DNA of 64,000 bases, taken from Spongilla lacustris (lineage: Eukaryota; Porifera; Demospongiae; Spongillida; Spongillidae). The notes beneath the pieces were generated by a model. It was given only the letters and a program-made list of their open reading frames with translations, was not told the DNA's origin and did no database searches. Location of the stretch: contig OX442421.1 in assembly GCA_949361645.1 (NCBI GenBank), positions 894,501-958,500 on the forward strand, given 5' to 3'. The position numbers and the translations under genes are program-made. The first letter of the stretch is position 1, and every line of letters starts with the position of its first letter. Below are positions 1 to 11,530 of the stretch, piece after piece.

Positions 1-952
1 CTCTGGATCCGAAGTTATGTTTGTGAACTCGTTGATACGCCACATATACTGATCCATGAGACATGAGTGCTGCGTAAGTAAATTTTAGCGTAAGCGCGCC
101 ATTTTTGGGGGTGTCGAAGATATCACAACCACCTTCCTTCACTCTACAGGATTCTGGAATAGGGTGTAACGCGAACACATACGCCTTTTTAAGTAGGTGT
201 AACGTATTTTTGTCCTCGACCCAGGCTACCCAGCCACGCTTTACGGCTTTGGAGCACAATGAGGTATGTACAAAGGGTCACTTTTTTGTCTCATCTGTGA
301 CATTTTACACAAGATGAACGTTTGATGACGTGAGTGGCTCGCTAGTGTCATCGCGCGCAGATTATCAAATGTAAGCAAGCACTTCTGTGGTTCATTCATG
401 ATTGATGCTATATATACATGTATATATCTTAAAACAGGACGGCATCCGGCTCTTTGCGTAATGAGACCCAGCAAAACACTTGCTCTTCCTTTTGTACATG
501 CATTTGTATTTGTATATGGCTTTTTGAAAACTACCTCTGAGAAGTGAATGTGATGGTGTACGTATAAAAGCTGCGTGCATGGATAGAAAGTGCTGTAGAA
601 CCTATACCCAACCGTACATGTACGTACTGACGGTACGACACGGTAAAAGCGATCCGGCCTTAGCCGTGGATTTCCCGGAGTGACGGGATATAGCGTATAA
701 AGACGTGACAGAGCGACGGGGGGGAAAGACGTTACCGTCCACTCTCGGTTCGCACACGGACCGTTGGGATTGATTTCATCGGTATCCGCCTACATCCAAG
801 TGACGGGTAAGGTCACGTGATGAGACGTTACCGTCTCAATGCAATGGTTTCGCTGTGCTTGTGTGAAGGTCACATTGTGTGCCCCTCTGCCCCTCCTCCC
901 CCTCCTCCCTCTCTGCCCCCTGCCCCACCCCATATCTTCTCAACCTTTGAAT
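1..952. other. No gene seen; CpG-containing 600-830
   Basis: No convincing gene. Short open frames on both strands lack splice or family support. About 600-830 is richer in CpG than its surroundings and contains several ACGG/CCGT words, so it could be the edge of an unmethylated or regulatory region, but nothing specific can be named. Confidence 0.4.
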
Positions 953-1386
953 CAAGTGTGATATCTGGGCCTCCCTGTTGTTATGACAACTCTCTGCCTG
1001 GGCCACATAAGAAAAAAGATTCCCTATGTTTTCCTCTCACTTTCCATGTATTACACTAATGCCAGTCTGTTGGTTAACCTTAATAATTTTGTTTACACTT
1101 ATGCGTATGGGGCTATGTGTCATGACTTACATGTGTGCATACACACACACACCACACACACCACACACACCACACCACACACATACCACACACCACACAC
1201 ACACCTTCATGAGCCAAGAAGGAACTTTGCCTACATATAGAGAATTTTCCCAGGCATATTGGGAAGGTCTACCTTTGAAATGGACATGTGGGCTTGGGAA
1301 ATATCAAGTGTGATATCTAGGATTGTCCCTCCCTGTTGTTATGACAACTGTCTGTGTTATGACAACTGTCTGCCAGGGCCAAATAA
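953..1386 (+). repeat. Pair of diverged direct repeats
   Basis: A block of about 60 bp beginning CAAGTGTGATATCT and containing CCCTGTTGTTATGACAACT is present near 953-1013 and again near 1305-1386. In the second copy the TTATGACAACTGTCTG part is itself doubled. The two blocks flank the CA-rich microsatellite at 1139-1205. They are probably pieces of one dispersed repeat. Confidence 0.6.
1139..1205. repeat. CA-rich microsatellite
   Basis: An imperfect CA/CCA tract made of alternating CACACA and CCACA words. Short open frames across it are side effects of the repeat. Confidence 0.9.
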
Positions 1387-1514
1387 CATTGACTATCTGA
1401 AAACATCCAATGGTATGTGTGAGGGTGTGTATGTGAGGGTGTACATTACAATGTATGTGAAGCCACTCCCCCTATCTTCTATTAACTTGACACAACTCTA
1501 ACTACTCCTCTTTC

Positions 1515-1516
<2 letters not shown>

Positions 1517-1545
<29 letters not shown>
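1517..1545. repeat. Poly(C) tract, 29 bases
   Basis: Twenty-nine consecutive C residues. It is a G-quadruplex-capable strand and is likely to vary in length between individuals and reads. Confidence 0.95.
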
Positions 1546-2910
1546 ATGCATGTATCTGCAGTGGTCATAGAGGTTCCCTACTCCATTGACCACTGATGGA
1601 CCACTTCAAGGTATTGCACTTGGACAAGCCCCCATTGCCTCTTGGGGTCAGGGGTGTATGGAGCCAGCTGCACAAGAAGACTAAATTTGGTCCTTGGTCA
1701 TTCAGGACAGACAATTCTGGGTATAAATGTGAGAGCATGCACAATTCTCTTTTACTGTAATAAGATTGCAATCATTGATTCAGAACTGAGAAGTCAATTT
1801 AATTAATGGCTGTACAGGTATCTCTGCTCTCGTTGTTGAATCCCGTGGCAATAATAATTGTATATCTGCGGAAGGTGGACCGTATTGATACATAAACAAA
1901 AAACGCACGTATTGAACGTATTGATATAAATACCGTTTGAAATAAGTGGTACAAATTTCAAGCGTTACGGTCTTGAATATAGTAAAACAAATTCAAATGC
2001 AAATGGAAGGTACCACGTACCCAGACCGATATGCTTTAAAAGCATGCCAAGTCTCGTGCCCAGATCAAGATTTGGCAGAGCGGATGGATTACAGCAAACA
2101 ACTATGATTTTGCAAGCCAGACTTCGGACACAACGATCAATATACACGTATTGCGACTGGGAACCACACGGTATGCATTCCATGTGAGACTAGCTTTCCG
2201 TAGTGTGCCTACAGACCCACGCAAGAGCAGCGGATGGTCTGTTCTTAATCCATCGGATCCGATGCTGCGACGTGGGAGACTTCTCTACCGCGCCAGTTTA
2301 CTGTTAATGCTGGCACTGCGAGATCTGTTAACTGAATTCGAATCGACCCTTTGTAGTTACGTACCAGTTGATGTAACAAATCCACCACATATTCAAAACT
2401 CGGGTCTCGACACTTACTGATTAAAAAAAAGATAATTATTACGGTACACTGACCTTTAAGTGGGCGTGTTTCTTATTCCATGCGCGCAGTAATTCGTTTA
2501 CGTATATTTTTGTTTTCGGTATCTAATACGGGCGTGTCAGTTTGAATCAATTTTACCAACTTGTGAATAAATTTATTTACGGTCATAAAAAGTAGTGACA
2601 GTCACTATTGGATGATATATGAACAAATTTACAAGTGCATGTCACTAATTTATATTGTCACTAGTAAAATTTCTAGTGACATCTGAGTTTGTCTAGTGAC
2701 ACGCATCAATTTTTATTTGCTGTGAGCTGAAGGTTATTATACATGTATTAAAAGTTCTAATGTATTTCATTTTTTACCAACTAGAGAATTTACCTAATTA
2801 GATATAATCATATTGTTGTTTATCTATAGACCAGTGAAGTACTATAATTAAAAAGCTTTCTGTGCTGTTTGTTATTTATCTCAATGCATCGATCAGTATT
2901 CATATATAAA
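1546..2910. other. No supported gene
   Basis: AT-rich DNA. An 89-codon frame at 2151-2420 has no recognisable motif. Near 2050 the words GTCTCGTGCCCAGA resemble the arm of the foldback at 8891-8994, so a degraded relative of that element may lie here. Confidence 0.4.
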
Positions 2911-2944
2911 TGGCCACAATCAGATGATACATGACCAGACAGAT
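2911..2944 (+). repeat. Left member of a 34-bp perfect inverted repeat
   Basis: This 34-bp segment, beginning TGGCCACAATCAGATGATAC, occurs as its exact reverse complement at 5837-5870. The pair encloses the reverse-transcriptase remnant. Either it marks the ends of a 2.96-kb compound element, or it is two oppositely oriented copies of one short dispersed repeat. Confidence 0.85.
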
Positions 2945-2984
2945 GCATCGATCAGTATTAATAAATTGCTTCAGTTAAGCTAAT

Positions 2985-5037
2985 TTAAGCTAATTTAAAC
3001 TAATTTAAGTTGAAATGTTGTGTGGAACAGATCAGTTGGCATCAGGTTTGAAAGCAGGCATAGAAGGAGCAGTGCATGCAATGACGGAGCTTTACACCCA
3101 GCATTCTGGTAATGGATGGGGGCTGTTGTTAGTGGATGCCAAGAATGCTTTTAACATGGTGAACCGAGTTGCTGCCTTGTGGAATGCTCGCGTGTTATGG
3201 CCTAGATGCAGCCGTTTTTTGTTCAACACCTATAGAGGATTTGCTAGGCTTGTCTTAAGAGGATCTGATGAATGTCTATTCAGTAAGGAAGGTGTTACTC
3301 AAGGTGATCCTCTATCCATGCTCATCTATGCAGTTGCACTATTACCACTTGTTAAGTCACTGAAGGTCAAAGAGAACAGGTTGCAGACCTGGTATGCAGA
3401 TGACTCAGCTTGCATTGGTAACATCAAGGAGGTTCGTTCATGGTATGATCAGTTGGCTGAGCAAGGCCCAGCTTATAGATACTTTCTTGAGCCCAAGAAA
3501 AGCTGTCTGATTGTTACCCCTCAATTTGAAGATGAGGCCAGGATAGTCTTTGGTGATTTGGGTGTGCAGATAGTGAACGGACATCGCTTTCTTGGGGGTG
3601 TTATTGGAGACTGCATGATAGCGCTGCAGACGATTTTGTGAGGAAGAAGGTTGCAATGTGGGTAGATTGTGTTGTGAAACTCTCCAAGGCAGCTACCAAG
3701 TCACCACAAGCCGCTTATACTGCTCTCTCCAAATCCCTTCAGTGTGAATGGTCATACCTGCAGCGAGTCATGCATAACTGTGGAGGTGCTTTTGTCCCAC
3801 TGCAAGATGCGATTTTAAAGGCTTTCTACCCAGCATTGTTTGAAGGAGATTTGTCAGATGCTGAATGTAAACTGTTTTCTTTACCAACTCGTTTTGCTGG
3901 CTTGGGGATCAATAATCCTACTGAAACAGCATCATCGTCCTACCACACCTCTACCCAGGGTACCAAAGTTGTGGTAGAAGCTATTAAGGGATGTGGTGAA
4001 TTTAGCTCTGCCTGTCACCTGGATGCAATCAGCAAGGCAAGATATGAGACGCGAAAAGCACTTGACGAGGTTTCCAAACAGAAACTAGATGCCATTCTTG
4101 CAACTCTTTCACCAGGCAGACAACGTGCAATCATGAGGGTGGTTGAGGGCAAAACGTCCAGCTGGTTGACAACTCTGCCACTCCAAAGTTGCCACTTTGA
4201 TTTGGCTCCTGTACAGTTCAGAGATGGCCTAGCTCTGCGCTATTTGCGACATCCATCTAATCTGCCAGCCAAATGTGATGGTTGTGGAGCTGATTTCACC
4301 CTCCAACATGCCCTAGACTGTAAGAAGGGGGGACTTGTTATACTACGCCACAATGAGATCCGTGACTGCCTTGGTGACCTTGCCAGTCAGGTGTGGCCCC
4401 AAGTTATAAAGGAGCCTATTGTCAATGAGACTACTGCCACCTCAAGTGATCCAGGACTAAGGCTTGACCTGGGAATCAGAGGTGTTTGGCAACCACAGGT
4501 GGAGGCGTTGTTTGATGTCCGTGTCATAGACACTGACGCCCCATCACACTGCCATCGAGCACCTAATGCCATTCTTGAGTCAAGCTCATTGGAGAAGAAG
4601 AGAATGTACAAAAAGGCAGTTGAAGACAGAAGAGGCACCTTCACCCCATTTGTCCTTTCCGTGGATGGACTACTACACAAAGAGGCTAGTCACTTCCTAA
4701 AGCACATGGCCACTGCTCTGTCTTCCAAGTGGGACAAAGCCTTTTCCATTACCAGCAGCTATGTCAGATCACGGCTTGCTTTTGCAGGGGTTCGAGCAGT
4801 GAGCCTCAGTCTTAGAGGATCCCGCACCAAATGGAGAAGTGGGCTGGGGTTTGAAGATGGTGCTCCTCTGGCCTCATTCATGGATTAAATTTATTGTCTT
4901 ATTATTTCTCTTTTTAATTACTTATCATCTAATTGTATGTATTTCATGTTTTTATTAATTTAATTGGCTGTTCATTTGACTATTAAAAAAAACCTATGCT
5001 TTCAGGACCAAAAAAAAAAATTTATCTTTAAGCTAAT
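2985..5037 (+). mobile_element. 5'-truncated non-LTR-like retroelement
   Basis: The coding part opens at the start of the remaining sequence without the amino-terminal RT motifs, as expected of a 5'-truncated copy. A run of ten A residues lies at about 5011-5020 downstream of the stop. The 10-mer TTAAGCTAAT occurs just upstream (2975-2984 and again 2985-2994) and just after the A-tract (5028-5037), so it is a candidate target-site duplication. The left side is a small tandem repeat of that 10-mer in AT-rich DNA, so chance cannot be excluded. Confidence 0.5.
3015..4888 (+). pseudogene. Reverse transcriptase with C-terminal zinc-finger/nuclease-like domain, frameshifted
   Basis: Reads as the RT of a non-LTR-type retroelement. 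The first frame (3015-3641) carries the palm motifs: DAKNAFNMVNR (motif A), GVTQGDPLSM (motif B) and the catalytic YADD (motif C), with a thumb-like LGGVIGD near its end. It stops at 3639-3641; homologous-looking sequence resumes in another frame from about 3620 and runs to 4888. The second part has a CDGC...H-x4-C zinc-finger pattern, then RHNEIRD, and a downstream stretch RLDLGIRGVW...FDVRV that may be a restriction-like endonuclease core. The single frameshift and the missing amino terminus make it a dead copy. The family resembles RT sequences common in corals, lancelets and sponges; the clade is not named with confidence. Confidence 0.85.
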
Positions 5038-5836
5038 CAGTTTATCTTCTTTGTGAATTGCAATTAGGCAAAAAAAATGTTTTCAATGATGCCAGGAAGC
5101 AAATAAAAGTAGCTTTGATCCTTCTAGGCTGCTTAAGGCATTATACATACATGTATGTACTTTATGAGGTCAACATATGTACTTCTTCATGCACATGCAA
5201 ATAATTAATGATGTCCTTACTGGCATGCAAAGGTTCGTTTACAAACGTAACATTGGGTTGATGCTTGTGATATTCCTGATGATTTATACAGAAGGTAGTA
5301 TAGAATGAGTCACATAGTATTGTACTAATAATGCAATTGAACTGTCTGTAGCTTCAAATACAGAACATTATTCGCTGCATGATTTAAAAAAACTTGCCAT
5401 TGTGTACACCATATGGCATACTGGTATGGCCCGGCCTGGTATATGGTTAATTACAAGGGTCATTCAGATAAGCTAGGCTCTCTATAGCTGCAAGGTCCCT
5501 AGCACTGTGTGTAACTATTTTATTAGTAACTTTCCAAGCAGAATGCCAGGCAGCTACTACATCATAGTTTGGTGGCAAAGAATAAAGTGGAAGACATTAT
5601 TCCTTACCTTTGAAGAGCTTATTGAGGGCATCACTGATATGCTATTATATGTGGGAGATAATACGTTATGAGGGGTCTTTTAATTAGCCATAATAGAATT
5701 TTAGATTCATTGGTTTTCACAATTCAAGTATTTCTTAACAACATACATTATAGTGCAGTGTAGTGTCCATAAGTGCCTAATTCATGCGAGTATGCCTTCT
5801 GCAGATCACGTGCACTTGTTTTGCCTTGAAGCAAAG
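5038..5836. other. No gene seen
   Basis: AT-rich DNA between the retroelement tail and the right inverted repeat. No conserved frame, splice pattern or tandem repeat was seen. Confidence 0.4.
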
Positions 5837-5870
5837 ATCTGTCTGGTCATGTATCATCTGATTGTGGCCA
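5837..5870 (-). repeat. Right member of the 34-bp inverted repeat
   Basis: Exact reverse complement of 2911-2944. The match stops sharply at both ends. Confidence 0.85.
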
Positions 5871-5937
5871 TCCTCAAGGCTTGCAAGTTGTATGACATAG
5901 CCTGAGAGATTATAAGCAAAGTGTACCGGCCGTACTG

Positions 5938-6015
5938 TGACGTGACTGGGGACTAGCACACTATGACATGGACTGGGGACTAGCACGTGTACACGTGCTA
6001 GTCCCCAGTTCACGT
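5938..6015. repeat. Perfect 38-bp palindrome with an extra half-copy
   Basis: 5972-6009 is a perfect palindrome centred between 5990 and 5991, with half-site ACTGGGGACTAGCACGTGT. A direct copy of ACTGGGGACTAGCAC also lies just upstream at about 5944-5958, preceded by TGACGTG, which matches the right-hand outer flank in inverted form (CACGTCA). The locus can form a cruciform without a loop. It contains two CACGTG E-box words. Confidence 0.9.
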
Positions 6016-8013
6016 CAGGTAGAGAATTACAACCCTTTATTTGTTCGCTTGACGTTGTCCTTTGTACCTGTTTGTATTATGTAAGCCTCGCATGATGTTG
6101 AAGTCGACCGGGATAGAGCCGTTGTCCGACCGGGAAGTCGAGAAAAGGAGACAGAAAAGGGGACTGGAGCTTACAGCCTCCGAGGTATGAGAGAGGGGGC
6201 GGGGACCACTTTGCAGTACTACTACAGGGGCGTCGGAAGGGACGTAACTACCGTAAAAAATCGTCTCCCAAACATTTAAACGTAATTTTTGACTGCCGGA
6301 GATGTAGAGGATTGATTTGAGGCGATCGATGATTTGTTTGTTCGAGTTCTATTGTGCTTGGTATATTCATGTAGCCCGTGGCTTTGTTTAGCATTTAATT
6401 TGCTAGTACAGGTACAAGAGTTGAAGACTTTATTCGACCGCTATATGAAATATAAATATCGAACGCTCGTCCCAATATTGGTTCAATTACTCACGCGACA
6501 CGTCCAATATTGGTTCAATTACATCACGCGACACGAGTTCAGGAACTATCAGCGATCACTTTTCTAGGCCTAAAACTTTCATGTAAGGTTGGTTCCGTTC
6601 TTTTCTATCGATTTGGTGATCCGCGGGGTGCGAGGTTATAGTTTGCCGTTCCTATATTGAAAACAATCTTGTAATCCCTCTGGCTCTCCGTGAAAAGGGT
6701 AAAAAAGAACACCAGCGACATAAATAAGCTCTCTATCATACCGTGGGTGTAATAGGACTGATTTGACTTCACCTCGTTTTTGTTATTTATTACATGATCA
6801 CAATTTAATGACTTCTACTGTGAGCCAATTTTAGTTAACGGTAGCGCCAAGCAGAATCCACGTGTAGTGATGTCTAGTGGGTGTATTGAGATATAAAGCA
6901 TGTTAACACGGTGTATGGTTGTTGAGATTCTTCGCCTCAATTGCGGAGTTGAGCTCTCATGATTTACACAGCGCTAGCTAGCCCTTGTGATATGCCTCGA
7001 AGAAAACACTTACTGTTAGTGGCCCGGCCAAACGTCTCTTGAAGTACTGTATGGATCTGTGGTTATCCCTAGCATACCAAGCTTCTCTTTATAGCGTAAC
7101 TTTCCCACCGTATCAAGCTGATTAAACGAATCCGGCCGACAGTTCAACCATATTCGTGTATCTCATTATATATTAGCCTTTCCAATTATGTCACATGCAT
7201 GTCACACAAGTATATATTCATATTTGCGGTCGAATAAGGTTTGTATACGATGTAACTCGCCAAAATCAGCAATAAAAAAGTTTATACTATTATATTCGCC
7301 TATCATGCATATTCATAGTGGTTGCATGGATATGTTGGCAAATAAATAGCTACTTTGGAATGTATTGCACCTACAATACCGACGCATGTTATGCTCAGTG
7401 AAGTGCACTATAGTGTCAGAATTATCAACTATATATAACTGTAGGTTCAAGTTTTTATTTCAGCAATCTGTGTGCAACACGTATTAAACTACGTAATCCT
7501 ACATCCTATATAACTAGCGGTCCTTTCTCACTACCCGGCCGGTACACTTTTCGCAACCCAAATTGTACAGCCCGGTACAATTTTCGCCCGGTACAATTTT
7601 TGCATGACAGTTCTATATAAAACACATCGTTCTTTAGCTAGATTATTTTCAGACTCTGCTGCTTATCAAGTAACAGCGCTTTTCGTATCAGTGCAGTGCT
7701 CTTATTATTTAATCATGGCAACTTGCAATGTGAGCTTTTTAATTTCATTGTTTATTAAACTTTTTATCAACAGTACTAGTTCTGTGTGTGCTTGCATGGA
7801 TAATGAAGACGGTTACTGATGTGAAGAGTTTTGTTGACCATTTTAAGAATGACATTAATGAACATAACTGCAAGCACCCATGATATGAAAGAGGCTAGTG
7901 TATACTAACGTAGCATCTCAACGTTTAGAAAATGCAAAAAGTATCATTGCTTCAATTATTGATCACAATGCTGGAAGCACTTCACAGGTCTGATGCGTTG
8001 CGGTTGGCAATAC
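6016..8013. other. No supported gene
   Basis: Mixed AT-rich DNA with a CpG-containing block at about 6090-6260. Short open frames (for example 6334-6567 and 7604-7819) have no recognisable domains. Near 7540-7600 the words GGTACACTTTTCGC, GGTACAATTTTCGC and GGTACAATTTTTGC form a small diverged direct repeat. Confidence 0.35.
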
Positions 8014-8130
8014 CAGGGGCGGATCCAGGAATTTGGAAAGGGGGGGGGGGGGGTGGCACAGTTAGAGGCGCCGCCCCGGGGAGGGTGCGGGAGGGGGCAC
8101 CCCTCCCGGCCCCAGAAGCCAACACGTTTT
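8014..8130 (+). mobile_element. hAT-like terminal sequence of a short degraded element
   Basis: Begins CAGGGGCGGATCCAGGAATT, the kind of start seen in many animal hAT elements and their short derivatives, followed by a G run (about 8040-8054) and a GC-rich block to about 8120. I found neither a matching right end nor an 8-bp duplication, so it looks truncated. Confidence 0.45.
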
Positions 8131-8890
8131 GCATGCGTTGTAAAAGCTCCAAAAACTACGCAACTGAAAAAGTATTGTTTATGCGTGTGAAATGCATGTA
8201 TTTTTTCACAAGAAATACATATTAGTTGTAGTAACTGCCAAAGTAAATAGCGTTCATACTTTTAAAATATAATGTGGCCTTATGTGGGCCAAGAAATGTA
8301 GCTCAGCTTTAATATGCGATGCGATGCGCCAATCTTTTTAGTGTATACTGATCTCCGCTTCTTTTCAATGCAAATGTAATCGTAATCATACTTTATAAAT
8401 GGCCCTTCCCGTTTTAATTCATCGTTCGATTTGCAAAAGAAAACCGACACTACAATACACGTTAAAAACAATACAATGCAATACAAATACACATCTAAGC
8501 AGTACAGCATATTACTTCAATCATGTTTGAAATGCAGGGTCTTCTCATTGGTGATTTTCTGTTCAATCTCTCTTCCATAACAGTTGGGAACAACGAGAAC
8601 GGCTGGCCTGTTTAACCTAGTTATAATCCATGGTAAAATATTCTTGGTAAAAAATGTCAATTTACACGTACCTAGTTTATTCGCATGGATGATGTAATCC
8701 AACAAGGTTATTACCTTGTGCCATTAATTGCGACCGGATATCGACCAAGCCAGGCGGCCACCGTCAAACCGCCAACGTGACCGTATTGCTAAAATATGGT
8801 CTGTGTTAGTCCGTGAATGTGACCGGGAAGATCCGGTACGGTTAGCCGTGATAATAGCCGACGACCGCGGCATCACTGCTAGTTACTAGT
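8131..8890. other. No supported gene
   Basis: Short frames only. About 8730-8880 is CpG-rich with words such as GACCGGATATCGACC and GTCCGTGAATGTGACCGG. Confidence 0.35.
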
Positions 8891-8994
8891 TAGTCTCGTG
8901 CCCAGACCCAATGCATCGCAGCTGCGGATCCGTTTGCGTAGCGGTAATGAAATTCATCTGCAGCTGCGATGCATTGGGTCTGGGCACGAGACTA
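8891..8994. mobile_element. 104-bp foldback (MITE-like) element
   Basis: Two 35-bp perfectly complementary arms (8891-8925 and 8960-8994), beginning TAGTCTCGTGCCCAGACCCA, enclose a 34-bp loop. GTTACTA is present on both outer sides, a possible target duplication with two extra bases on the left. Related words occur near 2050. Confidence 0.8.
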
Positions 8995-10149
8995 GTTACT
9001 ACACTGCCAGAAATTACCAATCTGATTTAAACCTGGTGGGACTCTTCAGTCTGTACCAGGGTTGGGTCACAATCTGAATCAGAGTATGATCGGTAAACAG
9101 TTTGACCCAGGATTGTGCTCCCTCGTTCCAGTCCACTGCTGCTAGTAATCAATACTTGTACTGCGGAACCGTAAATCGAAATAATATCTGAACACTCTTT
9201 CTCTGATCTATGGTGCGACTCTGTGGTATAACGATTGTAGTGCCTTAAAGATTTCATCTCGACCTCCTCGAGCGTCTGGCTCTCTTTCCGTGATCATTTT
9301 TCCTGTGAAATGTAATGTCAATGTGTAGTATCTAGCCGCTGACCAATGACAACTGACAAGTTTATTGGCACACACAATAATCACTCAGCAGCAACAACAC
9401 ATATAACACAACGGATGCAAGGTCCATACATAAACAGACCATCTGCCATTCTAATGCCGGGTATCTCCAGTCTCGACTGACTCTTCCTTAAATGGTAGAC
9501 CTTAAGTATTACCCAAACTGGTCACTGCGCATACTCCATGGCCAGTTGCATGTTCTATTATTAACCAGTTACTACACAATGGTAAGGATTTGGGAATGTC
9601 TGATAATTCATCTAAATAATGCACACGACCTGGTTAGGTACTAGGTGTTTCTGGTACACAGCCGCGGTGTGTACATAACAGGGCAAAGGTATGCTGGTTG
9701 GTACAAATTGGGGTGAGCTTATATACTCCTCTTTGTTTCTGGGTCACATTGTAGCATTGTTATGCAAATTTATAGCAGTGACACGTGCTAGAAATACTGA
9801 TGATATAAGAAAAACCCTTTTGTGGAAGCTGAGAACGTTTGCCACGTGTACCAGCCATTAAAGAAGCTGTACACGCTGCTGATAACCAAAAGGTATTTTT
9901 GTGGCGCTTCGCATACATGTATATGTATAAAATGTTATAAAATTTCCTTGCCTTACGAGCGGTTACATAGTGAAGTGGTCATCATGTGCTCACCTCATGC
10001 TGTCATCAGGTGCCTAATATGCTAGCATTCCTACTGACACCTACATGTACTTAATTAATCACCTAGTAATGTCTACTAAACCACATCACATGATCCTGTC
10101 ACTCCACACACACATACACTAGCTCATTTGGAGAAGTTGCCAAGGGGTA
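8995..10149. other. No supported gene; one possible minus-strand exon
   Basis: A 76-codon ATG frame on the minus strand (9027-9257) is serine-rich and resembles an exon in composition. Nothing around it confirms a gene and no family was recognised. Confidence 0.25.
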
Positions 10150-10450
10150 ATACACTGGTTCCTGTGTTGAGACTTAGTTGTGGATTGAGCGCTTATTATT
10201 GAACATTCAGCTAGTGATACTACTACTGTCAAACATTTCAAAGGTAAGACTGGCTTGGATGAGGCTATATTTAGAACCACATAAAATAGGTGATGATGAT
10301 GGGAGTGGGTGGGGTGTGCACATATGTTTGGGGGTGGAAGCTTGTTTTGTGGGTAGTGAAATGGATGTGAATTTTAGGGATACATGTATTAACTGATCAT
10401 ATGCAGGTTAGAACCACATAGGGCCTAAATACATAAGACATGCTAGATCC
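10150..10450 (+). repeat. Dispersed repeat, copy 1
   Basis: About 300 bp recognisable by GTGTTGAGACTTAGTTGTGG, GGTGTGCACATATGTTTGGG and TATGCAGGTTAGAACC. Copies 2 and 3 lie at about 14,095-14,395 and 14,430-14,600. All three are in the same orientation and each lies next to a minisatellite. Confidence 0.75.
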
Positions 10451-10535
10451 TCCCTCACTACTGACCATTTAGTCTGGTGGTTGCTAGATTCTGTGTTCCT
10501 CCTGTTTTGTGACTATGGAGGTTCTGTCTGTCTAC

Positions 10536-11050
10536 TTAAGACACCTCCCTCTTAAGGCGCACCTCCCTCCCTCTTAAGGCACCCCCCTCCCTCTTAAGGC
10601 ACCTCCCACCCTCTTAAGGGACCTCCCTCCCTCTTAAGGCACCTCCCTCCCTCTGAAGGCACCTCCCTCCCTCTTAAGGCACCTCCCTCCCTCTTAAGGC
10701 ACCTCCCTCCCTCTTAAGGCACCTCCCTCCCTCTTAAGGCACCTCCCTCCCTCTTAAGGCACCTCCCTCCTCTAAGGCACCTACCTCCCTCTTAAGGCAC
10801 CTCCCTCCCTCTTAAGGTACCTCCCTCCCTCTTAAGGCACCTCCCTCCCTCTTAAGGCACCTCCCTCCCTCTTAAGGCACCTCCCTCCCTCTTAAGGCAC
10901 CTCCCTCCCTCTTAAGGCACCTCCCTCCCTCTTAAGGCACCTCCCTCCATCTTAAGGCACCTTCCTCTTAAGGTACCTCCCTCTTAAGGCACCTCCCTCC
11001 CTCTTAAGGCACCTCCCTCCCTCTTAAGGCACCTCCCTCCCTCTTAAGGT
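10536..11050 (+). repeat. 20-bp minisatellite, about 25 copies
   Basis: The unit ACCTCCCTCCCTCTTAAGGC is repeated with a few substitutions and shortened units. It is strongly polypyrimidine on the plus strand. The right edge is followed by TCTGCAATTGCAGA palindromes near 11,078 and 11,115. Confidence 0.95.
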
Positions 11051-11530
11051 GGTGCCTTAACAGATAACTTACCACTGTCTGCAATTGCAGACAAACTGTT
11101 GCATAAGGCGGTTGTCTGCAATTGCAGGTAGCTGGAGTGGGGTTTGTACATAATCATGCAACTACAACTAAGCTCCGTTTGCACTCATATGGTATTGATG
11201 GAAGTCTGTCTTCTGTTATTCAATCTCGAGAGCAGCAAAATGTTAGCGATCATTTAGGAAGTCATACCTTTGGCTTTGTGGTTTGGAGGGTGGTGGACCA
11301 TTTTCTTATGCACTAATGTTAGAAAATAACCTCCACAATGAATAAACTTGACACTGTGACAAATGAGGCATGACGACTAAGCCAAGATGTGTTCATAGGC
11401 CAGCCAGCTAGATAACTCTGATTGTGAGAGTACTTCATGACTGACTCTGGTGAAGAAAAAGGATGGTATACATACATAAGCTACATGAGTTGTATAGTGG
11501 ATAGTAGCTAACATGGGAGTGATTGGAGTG
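11051..11530. other. No gene seen; TCTGCAATTGCAGA palindromes
   Basis: Two occurrences of GTCTGCAATTGCAG within 45 bp near 11,075-11,125. No supported gene. The 64-codon frame at 11,122-11,316 has no recognisable motif. Confidence 0.4.
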
